Origin: Lactobacillus amylolyticus DSM 11664
GTDB lineage: Bacteria; Bacillota; Bacilli; Lactobacillales; Lactobacillaceae
DNA: 32,707 nt
Assembly: GCF_000178475.1 (NCBI RefSeq)
Contig: NZ_ADNY01000007.1
Coordinates: 1-32,707, forward strand
Direction: 5' to 3'
This document shows positions 15,005-22,802 of this stretch, piece after piece. A model generated the notes under the pieces. The model had not been told where the DNA came from. It made no database searches and saw only the letters and a list, made by a program, of their open reading frames with translations. The position numbers were made by a program, and so were the translations under genes. Numbering within the stretch: the stretch's first letter is position 1; the number at the start of each line of letters is the position of its first letter.

Positions 15005-15766
15005 CTAATCAGTGAAATATTGCAAAATATCTTCTTCAGTTAATTCTTTCTTTTCTTCACCTTTAACATCTAATACAATTTGCCCGCTATTCAGAATTAC
15101 CATCCGATTGCCATACTTAATGGCATCTTTTAATTGGTGGGTGATCATAATGCAGGTTAATTTTTCTTCGCGTACAACTTGATCAGTTAATTCGAGCAAA
15201 TCGCGGCTGGTATTAGGATCAAGGGCAGCTGTATGCTCATCTAGCAACAATAATTCTGGCTTTTTGATGGTAGCCATTAAGAAACCGAGTGTTTGGCGCT
15301 GACCACCTGAGAGATTGCCCACGAAAGTATTTAAGCGCTCATTTAATCCATTAGGCAGCTGAGCAGTCTCTTTTTCAAATTCTTTCATGTGTTTATCGAG
15401 CCCTCTAAGGCGCAGGCCACGATGTTGACCACGCTTAGTAGCTAAAAGTAAGTTCTCGGCAACCGTCATTCTTGGAGCAGTTCCCATCTTAGGATCCTGG
15501 AAAACTTGGGCAATATACTTGGCACGTTTTACTTCAGATAAAGGAGTTAAATCACGGTCTTTTAAGAGGACTTTCCCAGTAGTGGGAAAAATGGAGCCGT
15601 TGATGATATTTAGCAGGGTAGATTTACCTGCACCGTTGGTTCCCAGCAAGGTCACAAAGTCGCCATCTTCCAGTTTTAAGTTGATGTTTTTGAGAATTTG
15701 CTTTTCTTCGTTTGTACCTTCATTAACTGTGGTGGTAATGTTTTGTAAATCTAAAATTGTGCTCAT
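15005..15766 (-). CDS. trpZ: ABC importer ATP-binding protein, TrpZ type
   Basis: The 253-aa ATPase drives import through the permease encoded just upstream. Walker A is GTNGAGKS (42-49), Q-loop Q90, signature LSGGQ (152-156), and Walker B LLLLDEH (172-178), with histidine 178 where many ABC proteins have P. It is the last gene of a three-gene unit and overlaps the permease gene by 4 bases (15763-15766). The family (with ABC_sub_bind receptor and LIV-type permease) is known for tryptophan in streptococci and tyrosine in Clostridioides. The leader peptide upstream favours tryptophan. No clear terminator follows. Confidence 0.88.
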   Translation of the reverse strand: MSTILDLQNITTTVNEGTNEEKQILKNINLKLEDGDFVTLLGTNGAGKSTLLNIINGSIFPTTGKVLLKDRDLTPLSEVKRAKYIAQVFQDPKMGTAPRMTVAENLLLATKRGQHRGLRLRGLDKHMKEFEKETAQLPNGLNERLNTFVGNLSGGQRQTLGFLMATIKKPELLLLDEHTAALDPNTSRDLLELTDQVVREEKLTCIMITHQLKDAIKYGNRMVILNSGQIVLDVKGEEKKELTEEDILQYFTD

Positions 15767-16662
15767 GGTTTTTGAACTCCTTTTTTCAATAATTTACGTA
15801 CATGGAACTTTTTCTCAAACAATGGCAACATCATGCAGATAGCTAAGATGATTGCGGAGATCAATCTGAAGTCGTTGGTGCTGAAGCCTAGTTGCAAAAC
15901 TAATAACAAAATCAAACGGTAGATGATACTGCCGATGATGATGGCAATTAAACGAGCAGTTAAAGTTAAATTTTTGCCGTAAACGACTTCGCCGATAATG
16001 ATTGCGGCAAGGCTGGTAACCATTGTTCCGATCCCCATGTTAACGTCGGCATAACCACCGTTTTGGGCGATCAAACCACCAGCTAAACCAATTAAGCCGT
16101 TTGAAAGCATCAAGCCTAGGATCTTCATGCTATCGGTGTTGATACCCAGTGAGCGAGCCATTTTTTCATTATCACCAGTTGCGATGAAACTTTGACCAAG
16201 GTCGGTATTTAGAAAAACAGCTAACAAAAGGATAATCAATACTGCAAAGAAGAGACCAACCACAATAGTAGGGAAGTTAGTAGGCAATTTTTGTAAAAAC
16301 TTCTCGTTAAGCAAAGTAGCTTTGTTGAGCAAGCCGACATTTGCTTTACCTAAAATACGCAAGTTGACTGAGTAGACACCAGTCATGGTTAAAATTCCGG
16401 CAAGTAAAACTGGAATTTTGCCTTTGGTATAAAGTAGTCCAGTAACTAACCCTGTAAGCATCCCGCCTAAAAATGAAAGGATGGTAGCCAGCACCGGATC
16501 AACGCCGTGTACTAAAGCACTGACGCAAATTGCTGCACCGAAGGGAAATGTTCCTTCAACAGTCATATCTGGGAAATTTAAAATTCTAAAAGTGAGAAAT
16601 AGGCCTAAGGCTAAGACTCCCCATAAGAGACCTTGCCCGATAGTTGATGTAATAAGGCTCAT
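15763..16662 (-). CDS. trpY: ABC importer permease, TrpY type
   Basis: This 299-aa membrane protein has about eight helices and belongs to the BPD_transp_2 (LIV/ribose-type) permease group. It begins LITSTIGQGLLWGVLALGLF and contains the conserved LNFPDMTVEGTFPFGA segment (about 29-44) typical of the TrpX-partner permeases. An AGSLIALGI-like cytoplasmic coupling region lies around NEKMARSLGINTDSMK (about 164-179). It overlaps both neighbours by 4 bases, so all three proteins are made in a coupled manner. It forms the channel, probably as a homodimer. Confidence 0.88.
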   Translation of the reverse strand: MSLITSTIGQGLLWGVLALGLFLTFRILNFPDMTVEGTFPFGAAICVSALVHGVDPVLATILSFLGGMLTGLVTGLLYTKGKIPVLLAGILTMTGVYSVNLRILGKANVGLLNKATLLNEKFLQKLPTNFPTIVVGLFFAVLIILLLAVFLNTDLGQSFIATGDNEKMARSLGINTDSMKILGLMLSNGLIGLAGGLIAQNGGYADVNMGIGTMVTSLAAIIIGEVVYGKNLTLTARLIAIIIGSIIYRLILLLVLQLGFSTNDFRLISAIILAICMMLPLFEKKFHVRKLLKKGVQKP

Positions 16663-17651
16663 TTGATGATCCGTCCTTTCTTTTGTGCAGCCTTGATGAC
16701 GCTGTCTGGAATATGAATGTTTAATTCGTTTGCGGCTTTTTGGTTAATCATAGTTTCATAGCTGGTCACTTTTCTAACCGGTGTATCTGCTGGATTTTTA
16801 CCTTTCAAAATTTGTCCGGCCATGTGACCAGTTAAAACTCCCATGTCGAACTGGCACACACATCTAGTGGCAAGACCACCTGACTTAACCATGGTATCGG
16901 CAGCTGGAAAAACAGGAATCTTTGCTTCGTTAGTTGCCTTAAGCAAGGTGGCGATTCCTGAAGCAACGGTGTTGTCGGTAGGTACATACACTGCTTGAAC
17001 TTTGCCCGCCATGGTTTGGGCAACTTGTTCAATATCATTGGTAGAAGTGATCGTGTATGGACGAACTGTGAGGCCCTCTTTTTCAGCTAATTTTCTAAAT
17101 TCACGATATTCAGATGCGGATGAATTATCGCTTGAGGTGTAGACAACCCCGATCCGTTTAGCTTTAGGTAAAATCGTCCGCAACAATTTTAATTGAGCTG
17201 GAATAGGCTGACGATCTTGCACTCCGGTAACTTTGCCACCAGGATGGTTCAAGCTTTTAACTAAGTGCGTTCCTAGTGGATCACTGACTGCACCCATGAT
17301 TACTGGCGTGTCGCCTGATTCGTTAGCCAAAGATTGAACAGCTGGTGTCGCAATTCCGATTGTTACTACCGCATTTCTTTGGTTAAAACGATCACTCATT
17401 GATTTCAAATTACTTTGATCGCCTTGGGCATTTTGAAAACCGATTTGGATATTTTTACCTTTGCGGTAACCTTCGTCTTCAAGACCCTTAATAATACCGC
17501 GGTAGATTTGATCCAAGGCTGGGTGACTCATAGTTTGTAAAATGCCCACGACCATTTCTTTTTGCGCTGTAGTTTGTTTATTTACCTCTACAACAAATGC
17601 GGCAACTAAAAAGGCGAAGAGAGCAATAATTGTTCCGATTAATCTTTTCAT
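16659..17651 (-). CDS. trpX: ABC importer substrate-binding protein, TrpX type (ABC_sub_bind family)
   Basis: This 330-aa extracellular receptor begins with a basic residue pair and a hydrophobic helix (about 5-22). It has no lipobox cysteine, so it may stay anchored by an uncleaved helix. The body shows the PF04392 pattern: VVGILQTMSHPALDQIYRG, AIATPAVQSLA-like GIATPAVQSL, then PVIMGAVSDPLG and VTGVQD. The late segment VYVPTDNTVASGI follows. I chose ATG 17651 because GGGAG lies 8 bases upstream; the longer ORF includes that site. The family binds tryptophan (streptococcal TrpX) or tyrosine. Expression is apparently governed by the leader-peptide attenuator at 17705-17937. Confidence 0.88.
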   Translation of the reverse strand: MKRLIGTIIALFAFLVAAFVVEVNKQTTAQKEMVVGILQTMSHPALDQIYRGIIKGLEDEGYRKGKNIQIGFQNAQGDQSNLKSMSDRFNQRNAVVTIGIATPAVQSLANESGDTPVIMGAVSDPLGTHLVKSLNHPGGKVTGVQDRQPIPAQLKLLRTILPKAKRIGVVYTSSDNSSASEYREFRKLAEKEGLTVRPYTITSTNDIEQVAQTMAGKVQAVYVPTDNTVASGIATLLKATNEAKIPVFPAADTMVKSGGLATRCVCQFDMGVLTGHMAGQILKGKNPADTPVRKVTSYETMINQKAANELNIHIPDSVIKAAQKKGRIIK

Positions 17652-17670
17652 TTTTCCGACTCCCATAAAC

Positions 17671-17704
17671 AAAAAAGGACATTTCCGTTTTACGGGAAAT
17701 GTCC
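17671..17704 (-). terminator. Second leader terminator, directly before trpX
   Basis: On the minus strand, GGACATTTCCCG and CGGAAATGTCC form an 11-bp stem with one bulged C and loop TAAAA, followed by six T. It ends 7 bases before the trpX ribosome site. I find no leader segment that could disrupt it. Confidence 0.85.
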
Positions 17705-17813
17705 AAAAAACCCCGCACGTTTATTAAATCCGTGCGGGCTACTTTTTTATGAAGATTTACCAGCACAGATGCGAAAAGTATCTGAGTCGCATCCGTGCTT
17801 TTAATAAGCGTGC
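17705..17813 (-). promoter_or_regulatory. Attenuator: antiterminator, central hairpin and first terminator of the trpXYZ leader
   Basis: In RNA order: segment B GCACGCUUAUUAAA (17813-17800); a 13-bp hairpin with one G-U pair (AGCACGGAUGCGA, 17799-17787, with UCGCAUCUGUGCU, 17774-17762); terminator stem CCCGCACG/CGUGCGGG (17738-17731, 17719-17712) plus six U. Segment B can pair with UUUAAUAAACGUGC (17728-17715), the terminator loop and 3' arm, at 13 of 14 positions, excluding the terminator. B begins 10 bases after the leader peptide stop, so a ribosome that reaches the stop would cover its start. One stalled at the Trp codon would not. Confidence 0.75.
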
Positions 17814-17823
17814 AGAAACAACT

Positions 17824-17868
17824 CTAGTGCTGGAATTGCCAACGATTGATTACTACATTCTTAAACAT
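17824..17868 (-). CDS. Candidate 14-residue leader peptide MFKNVVINRWQFQH of the Trp-type transporter operon
   Basis: This short ORF has ATG at 17868 preceded by AAAGGAAG with an 8-base gap, and stop TAG at 17824-17826. Its tenth codon is TGG, four codons before the stop. It lies between a strong promoter and an antiterminator/terminator pair that precede an importer of the tryptophan family. The expected job is sensing: low charged tRNA-Trp stalls the ribosome at codon 10 and lets the antiterminator form. With only one Trp codon the sensor would be less steep than E. coli trpL (two). Phe codons 2 and 12 and Gln/His codons near the stop are alternative sensing positions. Confidence 0.65.
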   Translation of the reverse strand: MFKNVVINRWQFQH

Positions 17869-17908
17869 GGTTAAATCTTCCTTTCATTCAAATTACTTGT
17901 TGTCACAA

Positions 17909-17937
17909 ATTTTAAAGAGTTATTAAAAAGTTGTCAA
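17909..17937 (-). promoter_or_regulatory. Promoter of the leader and trpXYZ
   Basis: Minus-strand -35 TTGACA (17932-17937, perfect consensus), 17-base spacer, -10 TAAAAT (17909-17914). Transcription would start near 17902, about 34 bases before the leader peptide start. Confidence 0.8.
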
Positions 17938-17968
17938 TCACTTTTTTCATTTAATTTTTAAAAACTGA

Positions 17969-17974
17969 TATAAT
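17969..17974 (+). promoter_or_regulatory. -10 element of the divergent yjjG-type gene
   Basis: Perfect TATAAT on the plus strand, 35 bases before the start codon; the -35 region (around TTCATT, 17946-17951) is poor. It fires away from the trpXYZ promoter about 32 bases to the left. Confidence 0.55.
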
Positions 17975-18008
17975 TGATATTCTAGAATTAAGGAAAGGAC
18001 TAACCACA

Positions 18009-18716
18009 TTGCGCTATAAACAAATTATTTTTGACGTTGATGATACTATTATCGATTTTGCGGCAACTGAAGATTTTGCTTTGCACAGTCTTTTTAATGC
18101 ACATCATTGGCCACTATCTCAAGAACTTCAGCGCCAGTACCATGCTTACAATCAGGGATTATGGCGCAGACTTGAACAAGGCGAGTTAACCTATGAACAG
18201 CTAAGTGAAATGACCTTTCATGACTTTATCAAGGATCATTTTGGAATTGAGATTGATGGTAAAAAGGCCATGGACGAATATCGTTCATACTTTGGCGAAG
18301 CACATAAACTTCTGCCGGGTATAAAAGATACTTTGAAGTTTGCGAAGAAGCAGGGCTATAAATTAACCATTTTGAGTAATGGTGAAAAGTTTATGCAAAA
18401 TCACCGCTTGGAACTAGCTGGCGTGAAAAAATATTTTGATTTGATTGTTACTTCAGAAGAAGCCCATTATTCTAAGCCGAATCCACATGCTTTTGATTAT
18501 TTCTTCAGTCGAACTGAGATCGGTCCTGATGAAACAGTCTTCTTTGGCGATGGCTTGCAATCCGATATTTTAGGTGCAGAAGAATATGGCTTTGATAGCA
18601 TCTGGTACAATCACCGTCACCGTAAAAATACGCTCCATTTGCACCCAATTTTTGAAGTGAAAAATTATCCAGAATTCGTTAAATTGATGCAGAATGATTT
18701 TCAAAAGAAGTATTAA
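18009..18716 (+). CDS. yjjG: HAD-superfamily pyrimidine 5'-nucleotidase, YjjG type
   Basis: This 235-aa cytoplasmic phosphatase probably clears non-canonical or excess pyrimidine nucleoside monophosphates. HAD motif I is DVDDT (9-13), with the extra D typical of YjjG/YfnB. Motif II is LSNG (about 119-122), motif III lysine lies in SKPNPHAF, and motif IV is FGDGLQSD. An alpha-helical cap occupies about residues 18-85. The start is TTG at 18009 with AGGAAAGGA 9-10 bases upstream; no ATG fits. It is followed by a terminator that separates it from the Tet-like gene on the same strand. Confidence 0.85.
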   Translation: MRYKQIIFDVDDTIIDFAATEDFALHSLFNAHHWPLSQELQRQYHAYNQGLWRRLEQGELTYEQLSEMTFHDFIKDHFGIEIDGKKAMDEYRSYFGEAHKLLPGIKDTLKFAKKQGYKLTILSNGEKFMQNHRLELAGVKKYFDLIVTSEEAHYSKPNPHAFDYFFSRTEIGPDETVFFGDGLQSDILGAEEYGFDSIWYNHRHRKNTLHLHPIFEVKNYPEFVKLMQNDFQKKY

Positions 18717-18733
18717 TTGAATTAATGAGAAGG

Positions 18734-18765
18734 GTATCTTATCTTTGAGATAAGATACTTTTTTT
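18734..18765 (+). terminator. Terminator or attenuator between the nucleotidase and the TetM-like gene
   Basis: Perfect 10-bp stem GTATCTTATC / GATAAGATAC with a 5-base loop and seven T. The T-run ends at the ribosome site of the next gene (AGGTG, start 18775), leaving no space for a promoter between them. Confidence 0.88.
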
Positions 18766-18774
18766 AGGTGAAAA

Positions 18775-20703
18775 ATGATGAAAAAAATTACAACAGGAAT
18801 TGTGGCCCACGTTGATGCGGGTAAGACGACTCTTTCTGAAGCCTTGCTGTATGGGGCAGGAAATATCAGGAATTTGGGAAGAGTGGACAATGGGGATGCA
18901 TTTTTAGATACCCAACAACTTGAGAAAAAACGGGGCATTACTATTTTTTCTCATGAGGCTAAATTGACCACGGATGATGCAGAGATTACTTTGCTGGATA
19001 CGCCAGGGCACGTCGATTTTGCTTTTCAAACCGAAGAAGTGCTGAGCGTTTTAGATTATGCGATTTTGGTTATTTCGGCGACCGATGGCGTCACCAGTTA
19101 TGCCAAGACGCTGTGGAATTTACTTGAGAAAAATCATGTACCTGTTTTTATTTTTGTTAATAAAATCGATATTGCAGGTACAAATAAAGGTCAGGTTTTA
19201 ACCGATATTCAAAAAAGTTTAAGTGAAAATTGCCTGGATTTTAGCCAAGAAGATCAAACTTTTTATGAAAATGTGGCTTCGGCTGATGATCAGCTGCTCG
19301 AAAAATATCTGAATGGCGAAGAAATTATGAATTCGGATATTCAAAATTTAATTGTGCAGAGAAAGATCTATCCCGTTTATTTTGGCTCAGCTCTGAAATT
19401 AACTGGAATTACGGAATTTTTAGCAGGCTTTGATAAGTGGACTAAAGAAAAAGAATATAGTCCTGATTTTTCAGCTAGATGCTTCAAGATTTCGCATGAT
19501 AAAAATGGGGAGCGTCTTAGCTGGATTAAAATTTTAGGCGGCAAATTGCAGGCAAAAACTGAATTAGCCGGTGAAAAGATTAATCAATTGCGCGAATATA
19601 ACGGTAAAAAATTTACGACGGTTGTAAAAGTAAATGCAGGCGAAATTGTTGCAGCTACTGGTTTAACTAAGACTTATCCAGGACAAGGCTTTGGCGCTAC
19701 ATACGCAAAAGAAGCCAGTCTAAAGCCAGTTTTAACTTACAAGCTTAATCCACTGGATGAGGATATTCATGCCTGTCTGATGGCCTTAAAGACGCTAGGA
19801 GACGAAAATCCGCAGCTTCATGTAACTTGGTCAGAACATTTGCAGGAACTTCGCGTTCAGGTGATGGGGAAAATTCAACTCGAGATTTTAAAACAATTGT
19901 TGCAGGAACGTTTTACTTTAACCGTTGATTTTGAACAAGGCAGCATTTTATACAAAGAAACTATTGCTCAACCAGTAGAAGGCGTAGGTCACTTTGAACC
20001 GTTGCGTCACTATGCGGAAGTGCACCTGTTGCTTGAACCAGGTCCAAGAAATAGCGGCGTAGTTTTTGAAAATAACTGCAGTCTAGAAGTTTTAACCAAA
20101 AATTGGCAACATCAGATTATGACAGCTCTTAAATCAAAAGAGCATTTGGGAGTTTTACTGGGTACGCCAATTACAGACGTAAAAATTACTTTGCTTGGCG
20201 GTAAAGGTAGTATTGTGCACTCAGTCGGTGGCGACTTTAGAGAAGCAACTTATCGTGCGGTGCGTCAGGGCCTGATGGAATTAAAAGAGCAGGACCAATT
20301 GATCTTGCTTGAACCATGGTATGATTTCCGCCTTGAAGTAAGTCAAGAACATGTAGGCCGCGCGCTGAATGATATTCAAAGAATGAGTGGTCAGTTTAAT
20401 TCACCAGAAAATAAAGGCGACCGCACCATCATTGAAGGCTCGGCACCAGTTAGTGAAATGCAGGATTACGCTGCGCAAGTACGTGGTTACACGCATGGTG
20501 ACGGAATCTTTGAATGCGTCGTAAAGGGTTATTTGTCTTGTCATAATGCTCAAGAAATCATCAAACAGAAAAATTATGATCCTGTTTCAGATCTAGAAAA
20601 TACGCCTAACTCGGTCTTTTGTTCACATGGTGCAGGCCACACGGTAACCTGGGATAAAGTGCCAGAAACAGCGCATTATCCATATACGTATCCATTAAAA
20701 TAA
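18775..20703 (+). CDS. TetM/TetW-like ribosomal-protection GTPase (chromosomal homologue)
   Basis: The 642-aa translation-factor GTPase has the length of Tet(M) (639). G1 is AHVDAGKT (about 11-18), G2 RGIT (about 53-56), G3 DTPGH (about 74-78) and G4 NKID (about 128-131). EF-G-like domains II-V follow, including a domain IV loop around RGYTHGDGIFE. Tet(M)-type proteins dislodge tetracycline from ribosomes. Chromosomal relatives in the acidophilus group are often annotated as tetracycline resistance without proof, and they may instead rescue stalled ribosomes. Codon use and base composition look like the neighbouring core genes, and no mobile-element genes surround it, so recent acquisition is unlikely. 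A hairpin terminator sits directly before its ribosome site. Confidence 0.85.
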   Translation: MMKKITTGIVAHVDAGKTTLSEALLYGAGNIRNLGRVDNGDAFLDTQQLEKKRGITIFSHEAKLTTDDAEITLLDTPGHVDFAFQTEEVLSVLDYAILVISATDGVTSYAKTLWNLLEKNHVPVFIFVNKIDIAGTNKGQVLTDIQKSLSENCLDFSQEDQTFYENVASADDQLLEKYLNGEEIMNSDIQNLIVQRKIYPVYFGSALKLTGITEFLAGFDKWTKEKEYSPDFSARCFKISHDKNGERLSWIKILGGKLQAKTELAGEKINQLREYNGKKFTTVVKVNAGEIVAATGLTKTYPGQGFGATYAKEASLKPVLTYKLNPLDEDIHACLMALKTLGDENPQLHVTWSEHLQELRVQVMGKIQLEILKQLLQERFTLTVDFEQGSILYKETIAQPVEGVGHFEPLRHYAEVHLLLEPGPRNSGVVFENNCSLEVLTKNWQHQIMTALKSKEHLGVLLGTPITDVKITLLGGKGSIVHSVGGDFREATYRAVRQGLMELKEQDQLILLEPWYDFRLEVSQEHVGRALNDIQRMSGQFNSPENKGDRTIIEGSAPVSEMQDYAAQVRGYTHGDGIFECVVKGYLSCHNAQEIIKQKNYDPVSDLENTPNSVFCSHGAGHTVTWDKVPETAHYPYTYPLK

Positions 20704-20774
20704 AACTTCTTGCATGAAGTGAAATATATGATTACTTGTGAAAGAAATTTCATTTTTAGCGAAAAGTGATGAAA

Positions 20775-20788
20775 CAAAAGCGCTTACA
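20775..20788 (+). promoter_or_regulatory. cre (CcpA) site upstream of the Cof-type phosphatase
   Basis: CAAAAGCGCTTACA matches the consensus TGAAAGCGCTTACA except in the first two bases, with the full central palindrome AGCGCT. It lies 33 bases before the start codon, overlapping the probable promoter region. Confidence 0.55.
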
Positions 20789-20821
20789 TAGTAACATAAA
20801 GGTATTGGAAAGGTGATACAC

Positions 20822-21640
20822 ATGACTACAATACCCTTTAAAGCCGTAGCTGTTGATATGGACGGTACTTTTTTAACAGAAAAGAAGACTTTTGATCATC
20901 AGCTTTTTGGTAAAATTTTGAAAAAACTACAAGCAAACAATATCCCCTTCATTTCAGCTACAGGTAATCAATTGATCAGATCACATGAATACTTTCAAGA
21001 ATTCACTGAAGGAATTGATTATGTATCTGAAAATGGCGCTATTCTCGAAGCCGATGGCAAAGTAATCAAAAGAACTGCGCTCGATTATGATATTGCTCAG
21101 AAGTTGCTTCACTTTATTCAAACCGAATATCCAGAAGCAATCATCATGGTTAGTGCAGAACATCATTGTTACATCTTGAAGAGTATGGATAAGGCAACCA
21201 AAGATGATATTCGAATTTACTATCGCAAAGTAGAAGAAATCGATAAATTTACTGATATCGATCCTAGCGATACTATTTTGAAAGTTTGTCTGACTGCCGA
21301 CGATGAATTAGCTACAATTATTCAAGATCGCTTCAATGAAAAATACGGTGATTACGTTCGCGGTACTAGTAGCGGTAATATGACGATCGATCTGGTGCAC
21401 AAAGGCATTAATAAAGCCAAAGGTGTAGCTGATATGCTTAAGTACTATGGCATTGAACAAAAAGATTTGATTGCTTTTGGTGATGGTGAAAATGATATCG
21501 GCATGCTTGAGGCATGTGGTTATAGCTATGCCATGGAAAATGCTAACGCTAAAACGAAGGCGGTTGCCAAATACGAAGCACCATCGAATGATGAGAATGG
21601 TGTCTTAAAAGTTTTAGCTAAATATTTAGATATTGAATAA
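20822..21640 (+). CDS. Cof-type HAD phosphatase (type IIB cap)
   Basis: This is a 272-aa cytoplasmic sugar-phosphate or flavin-nucleotide phosphatase. HAD motif I is DMDGTFL; motif II is the Thr/Ser in SATGNQ; motif III is the lysine of NKAKGVADML; motif IV is FGDGENDIGML, near residue 220. An alpha/beta C2B cap lies between motifs II and III (about residues 80-190). ATG 20822 was chosen because GGAAAGG lies 8 bases upstream; the GTG 9 bases earlier falls inside that site. A good cre sequence just upstream suggests control by carbon source. Substrates in this family are broad, so a precise name is not justified. Confidence 0.85.
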   Translation: MTTIPFKAVAVDMDGTFLTEKKTFDHQLFGKILKKLQANNIPFISATGNQLIRSHEYFQEFTEGIDYVSENGAILEADGKVIKRTALDYDIAQKLLHFIQTEYPEAIIMVSAEHHCYILKSMDKATKDDIRIYYRKVEEIDKFTDIDPSDTILKVCLTADDELATIIQDRFNEKYGDYVRGTSSGNMTIDLVHKGINKAKGVADMLKYYGIEQKDLIAFGDGENDIGMLEACGYSYAMENANAKTKAVAKYEAPSNDENGVLKVLAKYLDIE

Positions 21641-21644
21641 AAAT

Positions 21645-21670
21645 AAAAAAGCCGTAAAACGGCTTTTTTA
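21645..21670. terminator. Bidirectional terminator between convergent genes
   Basis: AAAAAAGCCGT / ACGGCTTTTTT with a short AAA loop; symmetrical A/T flanks serve the Cof-type gene and the convergent EEP gene. Confidence 0.9.
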
Positions 21671-21672
21671 TT

Positions 21673-22776
21673 TTAAGTTAAGCTAAATCCTAATCTGACT
21701 GGATTGTGATCGGCATAACGATAATCGGTGTTGATATCGGTAGCCTTGGCTTTAATATTTTTTGAAATGATAAAGCCATCGCCAACTGTTTGGTAGTTAA
21801 CCTTAGGCCGATATTTCATATCCGTTGATCTAACTGTAGCTACACGCTCACGGTTAGTTGCTTTAACCATGATGAAATCCTTAGGCAACATCTTTTGATC
21901 TAAAACAGATACCCAACTAGGAATCTTTTCTTGATGGTCAAAGTGGGTGAGCATGTCGCGGCCTAATGCGTGGTTGAAGTCACCACCGACAATGACGTAA
22001 TTGCCCGCTTTATATTCAGCTTCGATTACTTTAGAAAGAATCTTCATTTGCGCTTTACGCATTTTGCCGCCTTTATCATAGGCTGACATATGACTATTGA
22101 TGACGATTAATTCTTTTCCGCCTTTGATTGGGTAGTGCATAACCGTGAAGCAGCGATCAAGATCTGTAAATTTGGAGATAAATGCGGAAGAAACAGGATA
22201 TTTTCTTCTAACTGCGCTTTGCATGTGATATTTACTCATACTAAGCAAACCTGATTGAACGCTGCCGTGTGGGTCATAAAGTGGCCAAGCGAGATATGCG
22301 GAGTGGAAATTATTGGCAAAAACATGGTCATAATTTTTAAAAGCGTGCTCAACTAAATTAACTTGGTTGACATAGTGGCTACGCGTTGAGTGGGTATCGA
22401 TTTCTTGAAAGAGCATGAAATCAGGATTCTGTTTTTTCATCGTCTTGATGACACCGTCGGTTGAAGCAAGAACGGATTGTTTAGAAAAGGCAGTACCACG
22501 TGTCCCTTGCGTTTTTGTGCCGTTTTTGAGTTCACCTTTATCCATAAAGAAATCAAAATTGTGATTATATGCACCAAAACCAACATTATAAGTAATAATA
22601 GAGTATAGATGGTGCAAGCTTAATTGTTTAGATTGATTATTTTTTATAGACAGTTTGCGATTATCAGGGATGCGATAGTAGTGCATTTGCATGTAGCCCA
22701 CATAACCGATAATTACTACAAGCAGAATACCGATTAAGCTGAGCAAACCGATTCCAATTCTTTTTAGTATTTTCAT
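21673..22776 (-). CDS. Membrane-anchored endonuclease/exonuclease/phosphatase (EEP) family protein
   Basis: The 367-aa protein starts with a strong membrane helix (about residues 8-30), so its catalytic domain probably faces outside. EEP fold motifs are ITYNVGFG (metal-site N), FQEID (catalytic Glu), NSHMSAYD (catalytic His/Asp), GGDFNH (D-x-N) and the final ADHNPV. Enzymes of this type cut nucleic acids, phosphoinositides or sphingomyelin-like phosphodiesters. The SDH/ADH end and an extracellular location fit a surface phosphodiesterase or nuclease. The substrate is open. AGGT lies before the ATG. Only 26 bases separate it from the divergent phosphatase gene, so each promoter must lie inside the other's 5' coding region or be very compact. 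Confidence 0.85.
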   Translation of the reverse strand: MKILKRIGIGLLSLIGILLVVIIGYVGYMQMHYYRIPDNRKLSIKNNQSKQLSLHHLYSIITYNVGFGAYNHNFDFFMDKGELKNGTKTQGTRGTAFSKQSVLASTDGVIKTMKKQNPDFMLFQEIDTHSTRSHYVNQVNLVEHAFKNYDHVFANNFHSAYLAWPLYDPHGSVQSGLLSMSKYHMQSAVRRKYPVSSAFISKFTDLDRCFTVMHYPIKGGKELIVINSHMSAYDKGGKMRKAQMKILSKVIEAEYKAGNYVIVGGDFNHALGRDMLTHFDHQEKIPSWVSVLDQKMLPKDFIMVKATNRERVATVRSTDMKYRPKVNYQTVGDGFIISKNIKAKATDINTDYRYADHNPVRLGFSLT

Positions 22777-22802
22777 TTTTAACCTCGATATGGGAGAAGA
22801 CG

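Noticed and set aside
17705..17937. T-box riboswitch upstream of trpX
   Set aside because: No T-box consensus (AGGGTGGNACCGCG-like), no specifier stem; the leader has a short translated ORF instead.
18775..20703. Recently acquired tetracycline-resistance gene
   Set aside because: Base composition and codon use resemble neighbours and no mobile genes flank it; treated as a chromosomal homologue.
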